NCBI GenBank assembly: GCA_905198745.1
Contig: CAJKDU010000006.1
Location: forward strand, 1-64,000
Source: an uncultured Prevotella sp.
GTDB lineage: Bacteria; Bacteroidota; Bacteroidia; Bacteroidales; Bacteroidaceae
Direction: 5' to 3'
Length of the DNA: 64,000 bases
Shown here: positions 45,713 to 54,700 of the stretch, one piece after another
Numbering within the stretch: position 1 is the first letter of the stretch
Layout of the letters: every line of letters begins with the position of its first letter
Translations under genes and position numbers: made by a program
Notes under the pieces: model-generated
Databases searched by the model: none
Seen by the model: only the letters and a program-made list of their open reading frames with translations
Told to the model about the DNA's origin: nothing

Positions 45713-46735
45713 TTATCTCATCAGGAACGAGAACTTGTCTACGTTCTTCAGTGCGATGCCTGCACCCTTTGCCACGCTGTGGAGCGGATCCTCTGCGATA
45801 TGGAACGGAATGTTGATCTTGTCGGTCAGACGCTTGTCGAGACCGCGCAGCAGGGCGCCGCCGCCACTGAGGTAGATGCCGTTCTTCACGATGTCGGCAT
45901 AAAGCTCTGGCGGTGTGTTCTCCAAAGCGGAGAGCACGGCATTCTCTATCTTGGCCACGGTCTTGTCCAGACAGTGGGCTATTTCCTGGTAGCATACGGG
46001 CACTTCCATAGGCAGTGCGGTGATGCGGTTAGGACCATGCACGATATAGTCTTCGGGTGCCTCTTCGCCCAGGTCGGTAAGGGCTGAACCCACATGAATC
46101 TTGATGCGCTCGGCCATGCGCTCGCTCACCTTCACATTGTGCTGGCGGCTCATGTACTCCTGGATGTCGGCGGTAAGGTCGTCACCGGCGATGCGGATGG
46201 AGTTGTTGGACACGATGCCACCCAAAGAGATGACGGCGATTTCTGTACTTCCACCGCCGATGTCTACTATCATGTTGCCCTCTGGAGCCTCCACGTCGAT
46301 GCCTATCCCTATGGCAGCTGCCATAGGTTCAAAAATCAAGTACACGTCGCGGCCGTCGGCATGCTCGGCAGAGTCGCGCACGGCACGCAGTTCCACTTCC
46401 GTGGAGCCTGAAGGCACGCCGATAACCATACGGAGTGAAGGGGAGAACAGACGACTGCCGGTGTGCACCATCTTGATAAGGCCGCGCATCATCTGCTCGC
46501 AGGCCGTAAAGTCGGCAATCACACCGTCGCGCAGTGGACGGATGGTGCGTATGTTGTCGTGTGTCTTTTCATACATCATCTTTGCCTTCTCGCCCACGGC
46601 AATCATCTTGTCGGTGCGGCGGTCGAGGGCAACCACGGACGGCTCGTCCACCACAATCTTGTCATCACTGATGATGATGGTGTTGGCGGTGCCGAGGTCC
46701 ATTGCTATTTCCTGAATAAACGAGAAAAATCCCAT
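45713..46735 (-). CDS. mreB: Rod-shape-determining actin-like protein MreB
   Basis: A 340-aa bacterial actin that guides lateral wall synthesis. Phosphate-binding loops DLGTANTIII and DIGGGSTEIAVISLGG, the PSVVALD strand and the C-terminal LSGGGALLRGLDKRL are all present, with normal length. It is the first mre gene, 77 nt downstream of the purH fragment, with a strong hairpin in between. Confidence 0.97.
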   Translation of the reverse strand: MGFFSFIQEIAMDLGTANTIIISDDKIVVDEPSVVALDRRTDKMIAVGEKAKMMYEKTHDNIRTIRPLRDGVIADFTACEQMMRGLIKMVHTGSRLFSPSLRMVIGVPSGSTEVELRAVRDSAEHADGRDVYLIFEPMAAAIGIGIDVEAPEGNMIVDIGGGSTEIAVISLGGIVSNNSIRIAGDDLTADIQEYMSRQHNVKVSERMAERIKIHVGSALTDLGEEAPEDYIVHGPNRITALPMEVPVCYQEIAHCLDKTVAKIENAVLSALENTPPELYADIVKNGIYLSGGGALLRGLDKRLTDKINIPFHIAEDPLHSVAKGAGIALKNVDKFSFLMR

Positions 46736-46754
46736 AATGCTTATTGATTGTTGA

Positions 46755-46791
46755 GGCAGTTTCGCAAACGGTCAGCGCTTGCGAAACTGCC
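46755..46791 (-). terminator. Hairpin between the purH fragment and mreB
   Basis: A perfect 13-bp stem (46755-46767 with 46779-46791; ggcagtttcgcaa and complement) and 11-nt loop. No T-run follows on the minus strand, so it may be an attenuator or processing site rather than a full stop. Confidence 0.65.
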
Positions 46792-46812
46792 ATATATTGT
46801 TAAAAACCTTGC

Positions 46813-47406
46813 TTATTTGGCAAACCATGCATGGATGGCCGTGTCATAGTGGCTGCTCACGCCGAACGCGCGCTCGGCAAACATCTTGCGGTCTTCTATG
46901 TCGGTCTGTGCGCCCTTCTTGTTGAGAATGTCGAGCAGCACGCTGTATTCTGCCTTGCTGGGCACGATAACCACGTCCTTGAAGTTCTTGGCTCCGGCGC
47001 GGATGAGCGAGATGCCGCCTATGTCGATCTTCTCGATGATGTCGGCTTCAGAAGCGCCGCTTGCCACAGTCTGCTCGAAGGGATAGAGGTCAACGATGAC
47101 GAGGTCGATTTCAGGAATGTCGTATTCTTTCATCTGCTCTCTGTCGCCCTCGTTGTCGCGGCGGCCCAGAATGCCTCCAAACACTTTGGGGTGGAGTGTC
47201 TTCACGCGTCCACCCAGGATTGAGGGGTAAGTGGTGACGCTCTCTACAGTCTGGCAGTCATAGCCGAGAGATTCAATGAACTTCTGTGTGCCTCCGGTGG
47301 AAAGGAACTTCACTCCTTCTTCGTTCAGTTTGGCAAGCAACTGATCCAAACCGTCTTTGTGGAAGACCGAGATAAGTGCGGTCTTGATTTTCTTTGTTTC
47401 AGCCAT
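46813..47406 (-). CDS. purH: IMP cyclohydrolase domain of PurH, standing alone
   Basis: A 197-aa protein covering only the N-terminal MGS-like cyclohydrolase half of PurH, which closes FAICAR to IMP. Start MAETKKIKTALISVFHK at 47406; landmarks STGGTQKFIESLGY, LGGRVKTLHPKVFGGIL, DLVIVDLYPFE and EKIDIGGISLIRAGAKN. Complete bacterial PurH is about 510 aa with an AICAR transformylase domain behind it. Here the frame ends cleanly after SSHYDTAIHAWFAK, with no transformylase remnant before the hairpin and mreB. An alternative start at 47418 would add MYIK. Confidence 0.88.
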   Translation of the reverse strand: MAETKKIKTALISVFHKDGLDQLLAKLNEEGVKFLSTGGTQKFIESLGYDCQTVESVTTYPSILGGRVKTLHPKVFGGILGRRDNEGDREQMKEYDIPEIDLVIVDLYPFEQTVASGASEADIIEKIDIGGISLIRAGAKNFKDVVIVPSKAEYSVLLDILNKKGAQTDIEDRKMFAERAFGVSSHYDTAIHAWFAK

Positions 47407-47433
47407 TTTAATGTACATTATAATTTGCGGTTG

Positions 47434-47441
47434 CAAAGTTA
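47434..47441 (-). promoter_or_regulatory. -7 promoter element of the purH-mre operon
   Basis: TAacTTTG on the minus strand, about 28 nt before the ATG at 47406; no clear -33 box. Confidence 0.5.
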
Positions 47442-47580
47442 CGAAAAAGCAAGTACACGGCATAATCTTTGCCGATAATTTTATTGTTTTTTTCTACTCG
47501 GCAGGAGCGGTGTCAAGGGGAATAGCCTGGTTTTTATAATAAGAAAGATTAAAAAAGTGGGAAGTTTCTGTCTTTTTGTG

Positions 47581-47588
47581 TAATTTTG
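47581..47588 (+). promoter_or_regulatory. -7 promoter element of the AraC-family gene
   Basis: TAatTTTG followed by C, 31 nt before the ATG at 47620. No good -33 is seen. Confidence 0.5.
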
Positions 47589-47619
47589 CAGACTATCAAG
47601 CGGATACTACAAGAAGATT

Positions 47620-48501
47620 ATGGCTTTACAGAAATCCAATTACCTGGTCACCAATGACCGTGACTTGCAGTGGGGACTTACCGTCAGTACGGTGGGATAT
47701 GAAGAAATCCTTCCGGGCGACGCCTATCCCACGCGTGGACATGCCGACGGCTACTGTTTCGACCTCGAAAAGGGGCGTGTGCTCAATGAGTTCCAGTTGC
47801 TTTATCTCACTGAGGGTGATGGCACGTTCCGCTCTGACCACCAGAAGGAAACACACATTTCGGCTGGCGACCTGTTCCTGCTGTTCCCTGGCGAGACCCA
47901 TAGCTATTGGCCGAGTGCCGACAAGGGATGGCACAGCTATTGGATAGGGTTCAAGGGACGCAACATCAACGACCGAGTCAAGGCAGGTTTCCTTTCAGTG
48001 GAGAAACCCATCTATCATGTGGGCTTTTCCGAGGAGATAGTCAGTCTCTACGAGTCGGCGCTCAAGGCCGCCCAGGAAGAGGCTCCCTATGTGCAGCAGA
48101 TTCTGGCCGGCATCGTCAACCATCTTATAGGTCTCATGTATGCGCTTGAGCGCAACATTATCCTCAGCAAGGATGCTCTCCACATGGACATGGTGAGCCG
48201 GGCACGCCTGCGCATACGCGGTTCGCTCGAGAGTAACCTTACCATCCAGCAGATTGCCGAAGAGATGGGCATGAGCTATTCTAATTTCCGCAAGCTCTTC
48301 AAGGAGTTTGCCGGCATCTCCCCATCGCTCTATCAGCAAGACCTGAAGCTGCAGCGTGCCAAGGAACTGCTTTCCACTACCGACATGAGCATCAAGGAGA
48401 TTGCTTATCAGCTCAACTTCGAGTCGCCCGACTATTTCTCCTCGAAATTCCGCAGCAAGACGGGACACAAGCCAAGCGAATACCGCAACCAGACGCGCTG
48501 A
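47620..48501 (+). CDS. AraC-family transcriptional regulator, probably of rhamnose use
   Basis: A 293-aa regulator with an N-terminal cupin sensor (about 20-150; GDGTFRSDH, ISAGDLFLLFPGETHSYWP) and a C-terminal double HTH (about 195-290; LTIQQIAEEMGMSYSNFRKLFKE and the consensus ending IAYQLNFESPDYFSSKFRSKTGHKPSEYR). It lies 123 nt upstream of rhaD on the same strand. Bacteroides rhamnose genes are controlled by an AraC-type RhaR, so this is a reasonable candidate; the ligand is not shown by the sequence. Confidence 0.88.
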   Translation: MALQKSNYLVTNDRDLQWGLTVSTVGYEEILPGDAYPTRGHADGYCFDLEKGRVLNEFQLLYLTEGDGTFRSDHQKETHISAGDLFLLFPGETHSYWPSADKGWHSYWIGFKGRNINDRVKAGFLSVEKPIYHVGFSEEIVSLYESALKAAQEEAPYVQQILAGIVNHLIGLMYALERNIILSKDALHMDMVSRARLRIRGSLESNLTIQQIAEEMGMSYSNFRKLFKEFAGISPSLYQQDLKLQRAKELLSTTDMSIKEIAYQLNFESPDYFSSKFRSKTGHKPSEYRNQTR

Positions 48502-48560
48502 CAGGTCAAAACTTACTGAAAGATTATCAAATTGTTGGGCTGAGGATTGCCGAATGTGGC

Positions 48561-48568
48561 TAATTTTG
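48561..48568 (+). promoter_or_regulatory. -7 promoter element of rhaD
   Basis: TAatTTTG followed by C, 56 nt before the ATG, with TTG at 48535-48537 slightly too far for a standard -33. This suggests rhaD has its own, possibly activator-dependent, promoter. Confidence 0.5.
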
Positions 48569-48624
48569 CAGGCGAAAACCAATAAAATAAGCAGAAGATT
48601 ATTCAAAACTTACAATACAATAAT

Positions 48625-49434
48625 ATGAAAAGTATATTAGAAGGTCGCCCCGCCTTAAAGAAAGAGGTAGAGAAGATAGCAGAGGTAGCAGGCTACCTTT
48701 GGCAGAACGGATGGGCTGAAAGAAACGGTGGAAACATCACTGTCAACGTGACAGATCTCGTTGACGATGAAATCCGTCAGCTTCCCGCCATCAGCGAAGT
48801 GAAGCAGATTGGCGTTACACTGCCGCATCTCAAGGGCTGCTACTTCTATTGCAAGGGCACCGGCAAGCGCATGCGCGACCTGGCTCGCTGGCCTATGGAC
48901 AACGGCTCGGTTATCCGTATTCTCGACGATTGCGCCAGCTATGTCATCATTGCCGACAATCCTGTGATGCCTACCAGTGAGCTTCCTTCACACCTTACCG
49001 TGCACAACCACCTCATCGAGAGCGGTTCTGCCTACAAGGCCACGGTGCATACTCACCCCATTGAACTTGTTGCCATGAGCCACAACCGCCAGTTTCTTGG
49101 CAAGGACGTGCTCACCAACATTCTGTGGAGCATGATTCCCGAGACCAAGGCCTTCTGTCCGCTGGGCTTGGGCGTGGTGCCTTACGAACTGCCGGGCAGC
49201 AACAAGCTGGCCGATGCCACACTGAAAGAACTGGAAGACTATGACGTGGTGCTTTGGGAGAAGCACGGCGTGTTTGCCAAGGGTCTCGACGTGATGGATG
49301 CCTTCGACCAGATTGACGTGCTCTCCAAGAGTGCCAAGATCTACATCAACTCACGCTGCATGGGCTATGAGCCTGAGGGCATGAGCCAGGAGCAGATGAA
49401 GGAGATGACCAAGGCATTCAACCTTCCCAGATAA
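48625..49434 (+). CDS. rhaD: L-rhamnulose-1-phosphate aldolase
   Basis: A 269-aa class II zinc aldolase that splits L-rhamnulose 1-phosphate into dihydroxyacetone phosphate and L-lactaldehyde. The zinc ligands line up with the E. coli enzyme: H142 and H144 in VHTHPIE, H214 in WEKHGVF; the catalytic acid is E119 in TSELPSH. The glycine-rich phosphate site NGWAERNGGNITV is present. It fits as the entry of rhamnose from the rhamnogalacturonan locus into central metabolism; kinase and isomerase genes are not in this window. Confidence 0.95.
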   Translation: MKSILEGRPALKKEVEKIAEVAGYLWQNGWAERNGGNITVNVTDLVDDEIRQLPAISEVKQIGVTLPHLKGCYFYCKGTGKRMRDLARWPMDNGSVIRILDDCASYVIIADNPVMPTSELPSHLTVHNHLIESGSAYKATVHTHPIELVAMSHNRQFLGKDVLTNILWSMIPETKAFCPLGLGVVPYELPGSNKLADATLKELEDYDVVLWEKHGVFAKGLDVMDAFDQIDVLSKSAKIYINSRCMGYEPEGMSQEQMKEMTKAFNLPR

Positions 49435-49464
49435 TATAGACATAATTATCAACTATAAATTGAG

Positions 49465-49498
49465 GCCGGTGAGTGATTGATGCATTCGCCGGCTTTTT
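49465..49498 (+). terminator. Terminator after rhaD
   Basis: gccggtgagt (49465-49474) pairs with attcgccggc (49484-49493), with two wobbles, followed by five T. Confidence 0.85.
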
Positions 49499-49500
49499 GT

Positions 49501-49585
49501 TTCAATGCGGTGAATTTTTTGTTAGTGTGCCGTTAGCAAGTCGTTAGTGTGCCCTTAAAAGACGGTTAGTGTGCCATTGACGGTG
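49501..49585. repeat. 22-bp phased GTTAGTGTGCC repeats, locus 3
   Basis: Three identical cores GTTAGTGTGCC at 49521, 49543 and 49565, exactly 22 bp apart. The 11-bp spacers begin GTTAG, CTTAA and ATTGA, so they look like decayed cores. Six T before the first core lies the near-palindrome TTCAATGCGGTGAA (49501-49514), which recurs at the 58.3 kb cluster at the same distance. Confidence 0.9.
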
Positions 49586-49743
49586 GCATGAGGGCTGATG
49601 TCCTTGAAGTTGAGCCACACGTTCTCAAAAGCCATACTCACCACGTCCTGACTGTCGGTCGCGTCGAGAAACTGCATGGCAAAATAATACAGGGGCTCGT
49701 AGTATTGTCTGAATATGGTGTCAAAATCCTTGATTTCTTCCAT
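49555..49743 (-). pseudogene. Truncated ECF RNA polymerase sigma factor
   Basis: From MEEIKDFDTIFRQYYEPLY (start at 49743) the 62 codons match region 2 of Bacteroidales ECF sigma factors (MQFLDATDSQDVVSMAFENVWLNF is the helix that contacts core polymerase, here split for length). The match stops after NFKDIS, and the frame then runs into the GTTAGTGTGCC repeats and ends. Region 4 is absent, so it cannot work as a sigma factor. There is no anti-sigma gene nearby. Confidence 0.75.
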
Positions 49744-49771
49744 ATAGTGTAGCTGACAATATAATAAATAA

Positions 49772-49797
49772 GGTGTCGGCCCCATTAGGGCGACACA
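49772..49797 (-). terminator. Terminator of the psd-pssA-DUF4834 operon
   Basis: gtgtcg pairs with cgacac with an inner gccc/gggc pairing; on the minus strand it is followed by an A/T-rich ttatttatta stretch. The 49798-49883 stretch has a second, weaker inverted repeat (ggaca...tgtcc). Confidence 0.6.
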
Positions 49798-49883
49798 CGT
49801 TAAAACAACTTATCTCTCTCTCTTGTAGGCTGTCAAGTCCGGCGGACACGCCTTCCGCTGTCCTGCTCTCAAGTGCCGGCTTG

Positions 49884-50186
49884 TCATTTTTCCTTGAAAT
49901 CCACGTATTCTCCCTCGTCCTTGGAGAATATCTTGCGGTTGGCTTCTTCGGGACTTCGCTCGTCTGTGATTACCTCGTTGCAGCCGTTGGTCTGTGTCCG
50001 GCTTGTGTGGCGCGAAGTGTTGCCGCCACCATAGCCGGCTTGCTCACGGCTTCCGAAGCCGCCCATTTGCTGCTGGAAGTTCCTGGCTATGCCGTGCAGG
50101 CGACGATAGATGATGAATGCTACGGCCAATACGATGACCACGGCAAACAGGATGAGGCCGAAAAGAAAATGAAGAAAGGCAAACAT
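49884..50186 (-). CDS. DUF4834-family small membrane protein
   Basis: A 100-aa protein with one N-terminal membrane helix (about 3-28, FLFGLILFAVVIVLAVAFIIY), a basic stretch, a Gly/Ser/Arg/Thr-rich linker and an acidic C-terminus (SKDEGEYVDFKEK). The pattern matches the DUF4834 family found next to phospholipid genes in Bacteroidales. Function is unknown. It is 6 nt after pssA in the same operon. Confidence 0.8.
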   Translation of the reverse strand: MFAFLHFLFGLILFAVVIVLAVAFIIYRRLHGIARNFQQQMGGFGSREQAGYGGGNTSRHTSRTQTNGCNEVITDERSPEEANRKIFSKDEGEYVDFKEK

Positions 50187-50192
50187 GGCGCG

Positions 50193-50897
50193 TTATCCCT
50201 TGGTTTTGTTGAGGATGACCGACAGTGCCACGTAGCAGGCTATCACCACGGCAAAACCGGTGATGCCCATCACGCCGAGCACGGCGGCACTGAAAATGAT
50301 GAACGAATATTTCACTTCGTTGCCCTTCCAACCCCATTGCTTGAACTTGAGGGCGAACATGGGAATCTCCGCCACAAGCAACCAACTGGTAACAAGAACG
50401 AGGGCCAGCATGGCGGGCATCATCCACTTGGACGACTCTATCACCTCGCTTCCGCCCACAATGAGTGCTCCCCAAAACAGGGCATTGGCAGGCGTGGGAA
50501 GACCTATGAACGAAGTGGTCTGCCGCTCGTCGAGATTGAACTTGGCCAGACGCAGTGCCGAGAAGGCTGCGATGATGAAGGCAAAGAACGGCAGATAGGG
50601 ACGCAGGGGCTCCAGCATGGCTGGATAGTCGATGACGGCCAGCTCGGAAAACACGATGGTGGCGGGTGCCACGCCGAAGGTGACGTCGTCGGCAAGAGAG
50701 TCGAGCTCCTTGCCTATGGGCGACGACACGTGGAGCAAGCGTGCGCTCATGCCGTCGAAGAAATCGAATACAGCACCAATCACAATCCAGGTGAGAGCCA
50801 TCTTCGGATTGTTGCCGAAAGCAAAATAAGTGGCAATGCAACCCGAAACGAGGTTGCAGCAAGTGATTGTGTTGGGAATGTGCTTCTTGATGTTCAT
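50193..50897 (-). CDS. pssA: CDP-diacylglycerol-serine O-phosphatidyltransferase
   Basis: A 234-aa membrane enzyme making phosphatidylserine from CDP-diacylglycerol and serine. The CDP-alcohol phosphotransferase signature is complete: D48-G49-x2-A52-R53-x8-G62-x3-D66-x3-D70. The start at 50897 (MNIKKHIPNTITCCNLV) is chosen; the frame upstream overlaps psd. It is 8 nt after psd, so the two enzymes of phosphatidylethanolamine synthesis are co-expressed. Confidence 0.95.
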   Translation of the reverse strand: MNIKKHIPNTITCCNLVSGCIATYFAFGNNPKMALTWIVIGAVFDFFDGMSARLLHVSSPIGKELDSLADDVTFGVAPATIVFSELAVIDYPAMLEPLRPYLPFFAFIIAAFSALRLAKFNLDERQTTSFIGLPTPANALFWGALIVGGSEVIESSKWMMPAMLALVLVTSWLLVAEIPMFALKFKQWGWKGNEVKYSFIIFSAAVLGVMGITGFAVVIACYVALSVILNKTKG

Positions 50898-50905
50898 TGT
50901 TTGGT

Positions 50906-51589
50906 TTATTTTAGTTTGGCAATCACCGTTTGGTTGCCGGTAGTGCTTTGTCCCATTTTTACGCACACCTCGGTGCCGATGGGAAGGTACACGTCAACGC
51001 GGGAGCCGAACTTGATGAATCCCAGGTGCTCGTCGATGTAGCAGTCCTCGCCCTCCTTGGCATAGGTGACGATGCGGCGTGCTACAGCACCGGCTATCTG
51101 CCGGCACAGCACGTCTACTCCATCGGGTGTGGTAATCATCACGTCGGCATGCTCGTTCTCCTCGCTTGCCTTGGGCAGCCACGCCTTGTGGAAGTTGCCG
51201 TTCTGGTGATGGACGAGCTTCACCTTGCCGTCGACAGGAAACCAGTTGGCGTGCACGTTGAACAGACTCATGAAGATGGAAATCATCAGTCGGCGGTCGT
51301 GGAAGTATTCGTCCTCCTCGACTTCCTCTATGACAACCACCTTGCCGTCGGCAGGTGCCACGACAATCTGGGCTGTATCTTCCTGACTAAAATATCTGAT
51401 AGGACATTTGAAGAAATTAAGCACAATGCCGTATACTGCCCCAAACACTACCAGGAAACTCCAGAACGGAATCTTGGTGTCGAAAGCCTGCCACAGCACG
51501 ACTGCTATGGCCACGATGGCGAACAAGCCGTATACCAATGTGTCATTTCCTTCGCTATGTACTCTTATTTTCTTTATTCTTTTCCCCAT
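50906..51589 (-). CDS. psd: Phosphatidylserine decarboxylase, short archaeal/Bacteroidetes type
   Basis: A 227-aa proenzyme that decarboxylates phosphatidylserine to phosphatidylethanolamine. Two N-terminal hydrophobic segments (about 18-60) anchor it. Self-cleavage is expected between G195 and S196 in KFGSRVDVYLP, creating the pyruvoyl group on an alpha chain of about 32 residues. H113 in NVHANW is a conserved active-site residue. It is the first gene of the operon with a good promoter and is divergent from dnaE. Confidence 0.94.
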   Translation of the reverse strand: MGKRIKKIRVHSEGNDTLVYGLFAIVAIAVVLWQAFDTKIPFWSFLVVFGAVYGIVLNFFKCPIRYFSQEDTAQIVVAPADGKVVVIEEVEEDEYFHDRRLMISIFMSLFNVHANWFPVDGKVKLVHHQNGNFHKAWLPKASEENEHADVMITTPDGVDVLCRQIAGAVARRIVTYAKEGEDCYIDEHLGFIKFGSRVDVYLPIGTEVCVKMGQSTTGNQTVIAKLK

Positions 51590-51617
51590 GGTTGGTAAAG
51601 GATTCGTATTTTGGGTA

Positions 51618-51648
51618 CAAAGTTAATGCAAAAAGGAGACAAAACAAA
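51618..51648 (-). promoter_or_regulatory. Promoter of the psd operon
   Basis: Minus strand: TTTG (51645-51648), 19-nt spacer, TAacTTTG (51618-51625), about 29 nt before the psd start. A near-consensus Bacteroidetes promoter. Confidence 0.8.
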
Positions 51649-51705
51649 ATTATTTACTTTGTTTTTGACATTCCAGACCGTGGCAGACAATTTTTGCGGC
51701 ATACG

Positions 51706-51737
51706 TTTGCATATTCCAACTTTTCGGTTTAACTTTG
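51706..51737 (+). promoter_or_regulatory. Promoter of dnaE
   Basis: TTTG (51706-51709), 20-nt spacer, TAacTTTG (51730-51737), 25 nt before the ATG at 51762. This excludes the earlier in-frame start at 51735, which lies inside the -7 box. Confidence 0.8.
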
Positions 51738-51761
51738 AACTGTTTAAACTTTATTCTGTAT

Positions 51762-54700
51762 ATGCAAGACTTTGTACACCTGCATGTCCATACTTATTAT
51801 TCCATTCTCGACGGACAGTCGAGCATACCGAAACTGGTTGACAAGGCCATTGCCAATGGTATGAGGGGTATGGCCATCACCGACCATGGCGACATGTTCG
51901 GCATTAAGGAATTCTATAACTACTGCAACAAGGTGAACGGCAAGCTCCGCGACGAGGGCAAGCCGGAATTCAAGCCTATCTTCGGGTGCGAGATGTATGT
52001 GGCGCGGAGAAAGAAATCCGACCGCAGTGACCCGAAGGTAGACAAGAGCGGCTATCACCTCATTGTGCTGGCCAAGAACTATCATGGATACAAGAATCTC
52101 ATCAAGCTCGTGTCGCGTGCATGGGTCGACGGCTTCTATATGCGGCCGCGTACCGACCGCGAGGACTTGGAAAAGTATCACGAGGACCTCATCGTGTGCT
52201 CAGCCTGTATAGCAGGCGAGGTGCCCTCCAAGATTCTGAAGGACGACATTGCCGGTGCCCGCGAGGCCATAGAGTGGTATCAGCGTGTGTTCGGCGACGA
52301 CTATTATCTGGAGCTGCAGCGCCATGAGGTGAAAGACCCTCACCTGCGCGCCAACCGCGAAACCTTTCCGCTGCAGCAGAAAGCCAACCGGGTGCTCATA
52401 GAGTTGGCCAAGGAATATGGCATCAAACTGGTATGCACCAATGATGCCCACTTCGTAGACCAGGAAAACGCCGAGGCCCACGATCACCTCTTGTGCCTCG
52501 CCACAGGCAAAGACCTCGACGACCCCAACCGTATGCTCTATTCCAAGCAGGAATGGTTCAAGACCCGTGAGGAGATGAATGAGGTTTTCAGTGACGTGCC
52601 CGAGGCCTTGTCGAACACGTGCGAGATACTCGACAAGGTGGAGACCTATTCCATCGACCATGCGCCCATCATGCCGTTCTTCCCCATTCCGGCGGAATTC
52701 GGTACGGAGGAAGACACCCGAAGGAAGTTCACCGAGCAGCATCTCTACGAGGAGTTCACGCGCGACGAGAACGGCAACGAGATTATGTCGAAGGAAGAGG
52801 CCGACAAGAAAATCAAGAAACTCGGAGGATACGACAAGATATACCGCATTAAGTTTGAGGCCGACTATCTGGCCAAACTGGCTTATGACGGTGCCAAGAA
52901 ACGCTATGGCGACCCGCTGCCGGAAGAGGTGAGGGAGCGCGTGAAGTTTGAGTTGCACATCATGAAGACCATGGGCTTCCCCGGCTACTTCCTCATCGTG
53001 CAGGACTTCATCAATTCTGCCCGCGACGAACTGGGCGTGATGGTGGGTCCGGGCCGTGGATCGGCTGCCGGCTCGGTGGTGGCCTATTGTCTGGGCATCA
53101 CCAAGATAGACCCTATCAAGTATGACCTGCTGTTCGAGCGTTTCCTGAACCCCGACCGTATCTCCTTGCCCGATATCGATACCGACTTCGACGACGACGG
53201 CCGAGGCAAGGTGCTCGAGTGGGTGGAAGACAAGTATGGGCACGACAAGGTGGCGCACATCATCACCTACGGCACGATGGCCACCAAGAATGCCATCAAG
53301 GATGTGGGACGTGTGGAGAAGGTGCCCCTCGCCGAGGTGAACGCACTCTGCAAGCAGATACCCGACAAACTGCCCAACGGCAAGAAGATGAACCTGGTCA
53401 ACGCCATTGAGTGCATTCCCGCTCTGAAGGAAGCCGAGGCGTCGAGCGACATCCGGATGCGCAACACCATGTCGTATGCCAAGATGCTTGAAGGCACGGT
53501 GCGCGGCACGGGCATTCATGCCTGTGGCACTATCATCTGCCGCGACGCCATCAGCGACTGGGTGCCGGTGTCTACTGCCGAGGACAAGGCCGACCCCGGA
53601 CACAAACTGCTGTGCACGCAGTATGACGGCCACGTGATTGAAGAGACCGGACTCATCAAGATGGACTTCCTCGGACTGAAGACCCTGTCCATCCTGAAGG
53701 AGGCTGTGGAGAACATCAGGCTCAGCACCGGCCACGAGATAGACCTCGACACGATTCCCATCGACGACGAACTCACCTACCAGCTCTATAGCGACGGCCG
53801 CACGGTAGGCACGTTCCAGTTTGAGTCGGCAGGCATGCGCAAGTATCTCCGCGAACTTCATCCCACGGTGTTCGAGGACCTCATCGCCATGAATGCCCTC
53901 TACCGTCCGGGACCAATGGACTACATCCCTTCGTTCATTGCCCGCAAGAACGGACGAGAGGAAATCAAGTATGACATTCCCTGCATGGAGAAATACTTGA
54001 AAGATACCTACGGCATCACGGTGTATCAGGAGCAGGTGATGCTTCTGAGCCGACAGCTTGCCAACTTTACCCGAGGCGAGAGCGACGCGCTCCGAAAGGC
54101 CATGGGTAAGAAGAAAAAGGCCATCGTTGATGCCATGAAGCCTAAGTTCATCGACGGCGGAAAGGCCAACGGACACGACCCGAAGGTGCTCGAGAAAATC
54201 TGGGCCGACTGGGAGAAGTTCGCTTCCTATGCGTTCAACAAGTCGCACGCCACCTGCTACTCGTGGGTGGCCTACCAGACGGGGTATCTCAAGGCGCACT
54301 ATCCGGCAGAATACATGGCCGCCGTGATGAGCCGAAGTTTGAGCAACATTACCGACATTACCAAGCTTATGGACGAGTGCAAGGCGATGGGCATAGAGTG
54401 TCTCGGACCGGATGTGAACGAAAGCCGCATCAAGTTCAGCGTCAACTCGCATGGCGCCATCCGTTTCGGGTTGGGTGCCATCAAGGGCATGGGCGACGCC
54501 GCCTCGCAAAACATCATTGCCGAGCGCGAGAAGAACGGACCTTTCAAGGACATCTACGACCTCCTTCAGCGTGTAGACCTGAAGGCCTGCAACCGAAAGG
54601 CGTTCGAGTGTCTGGCCCTGAGTGGCGGCCTCGACAGTTTCGGCATCAGCCGCGAGCAGTATGTGGCGCCCGACGGCAACGGCAACGGGTCCTATCTCGA

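Noticed and set aside
49521..49585. CRISPR-like array of 11-bp repeats with 11-bp spacers
   Set aside because: Repeats are far too short, spacers are related to the repeats, and there are no cas genes in the window.
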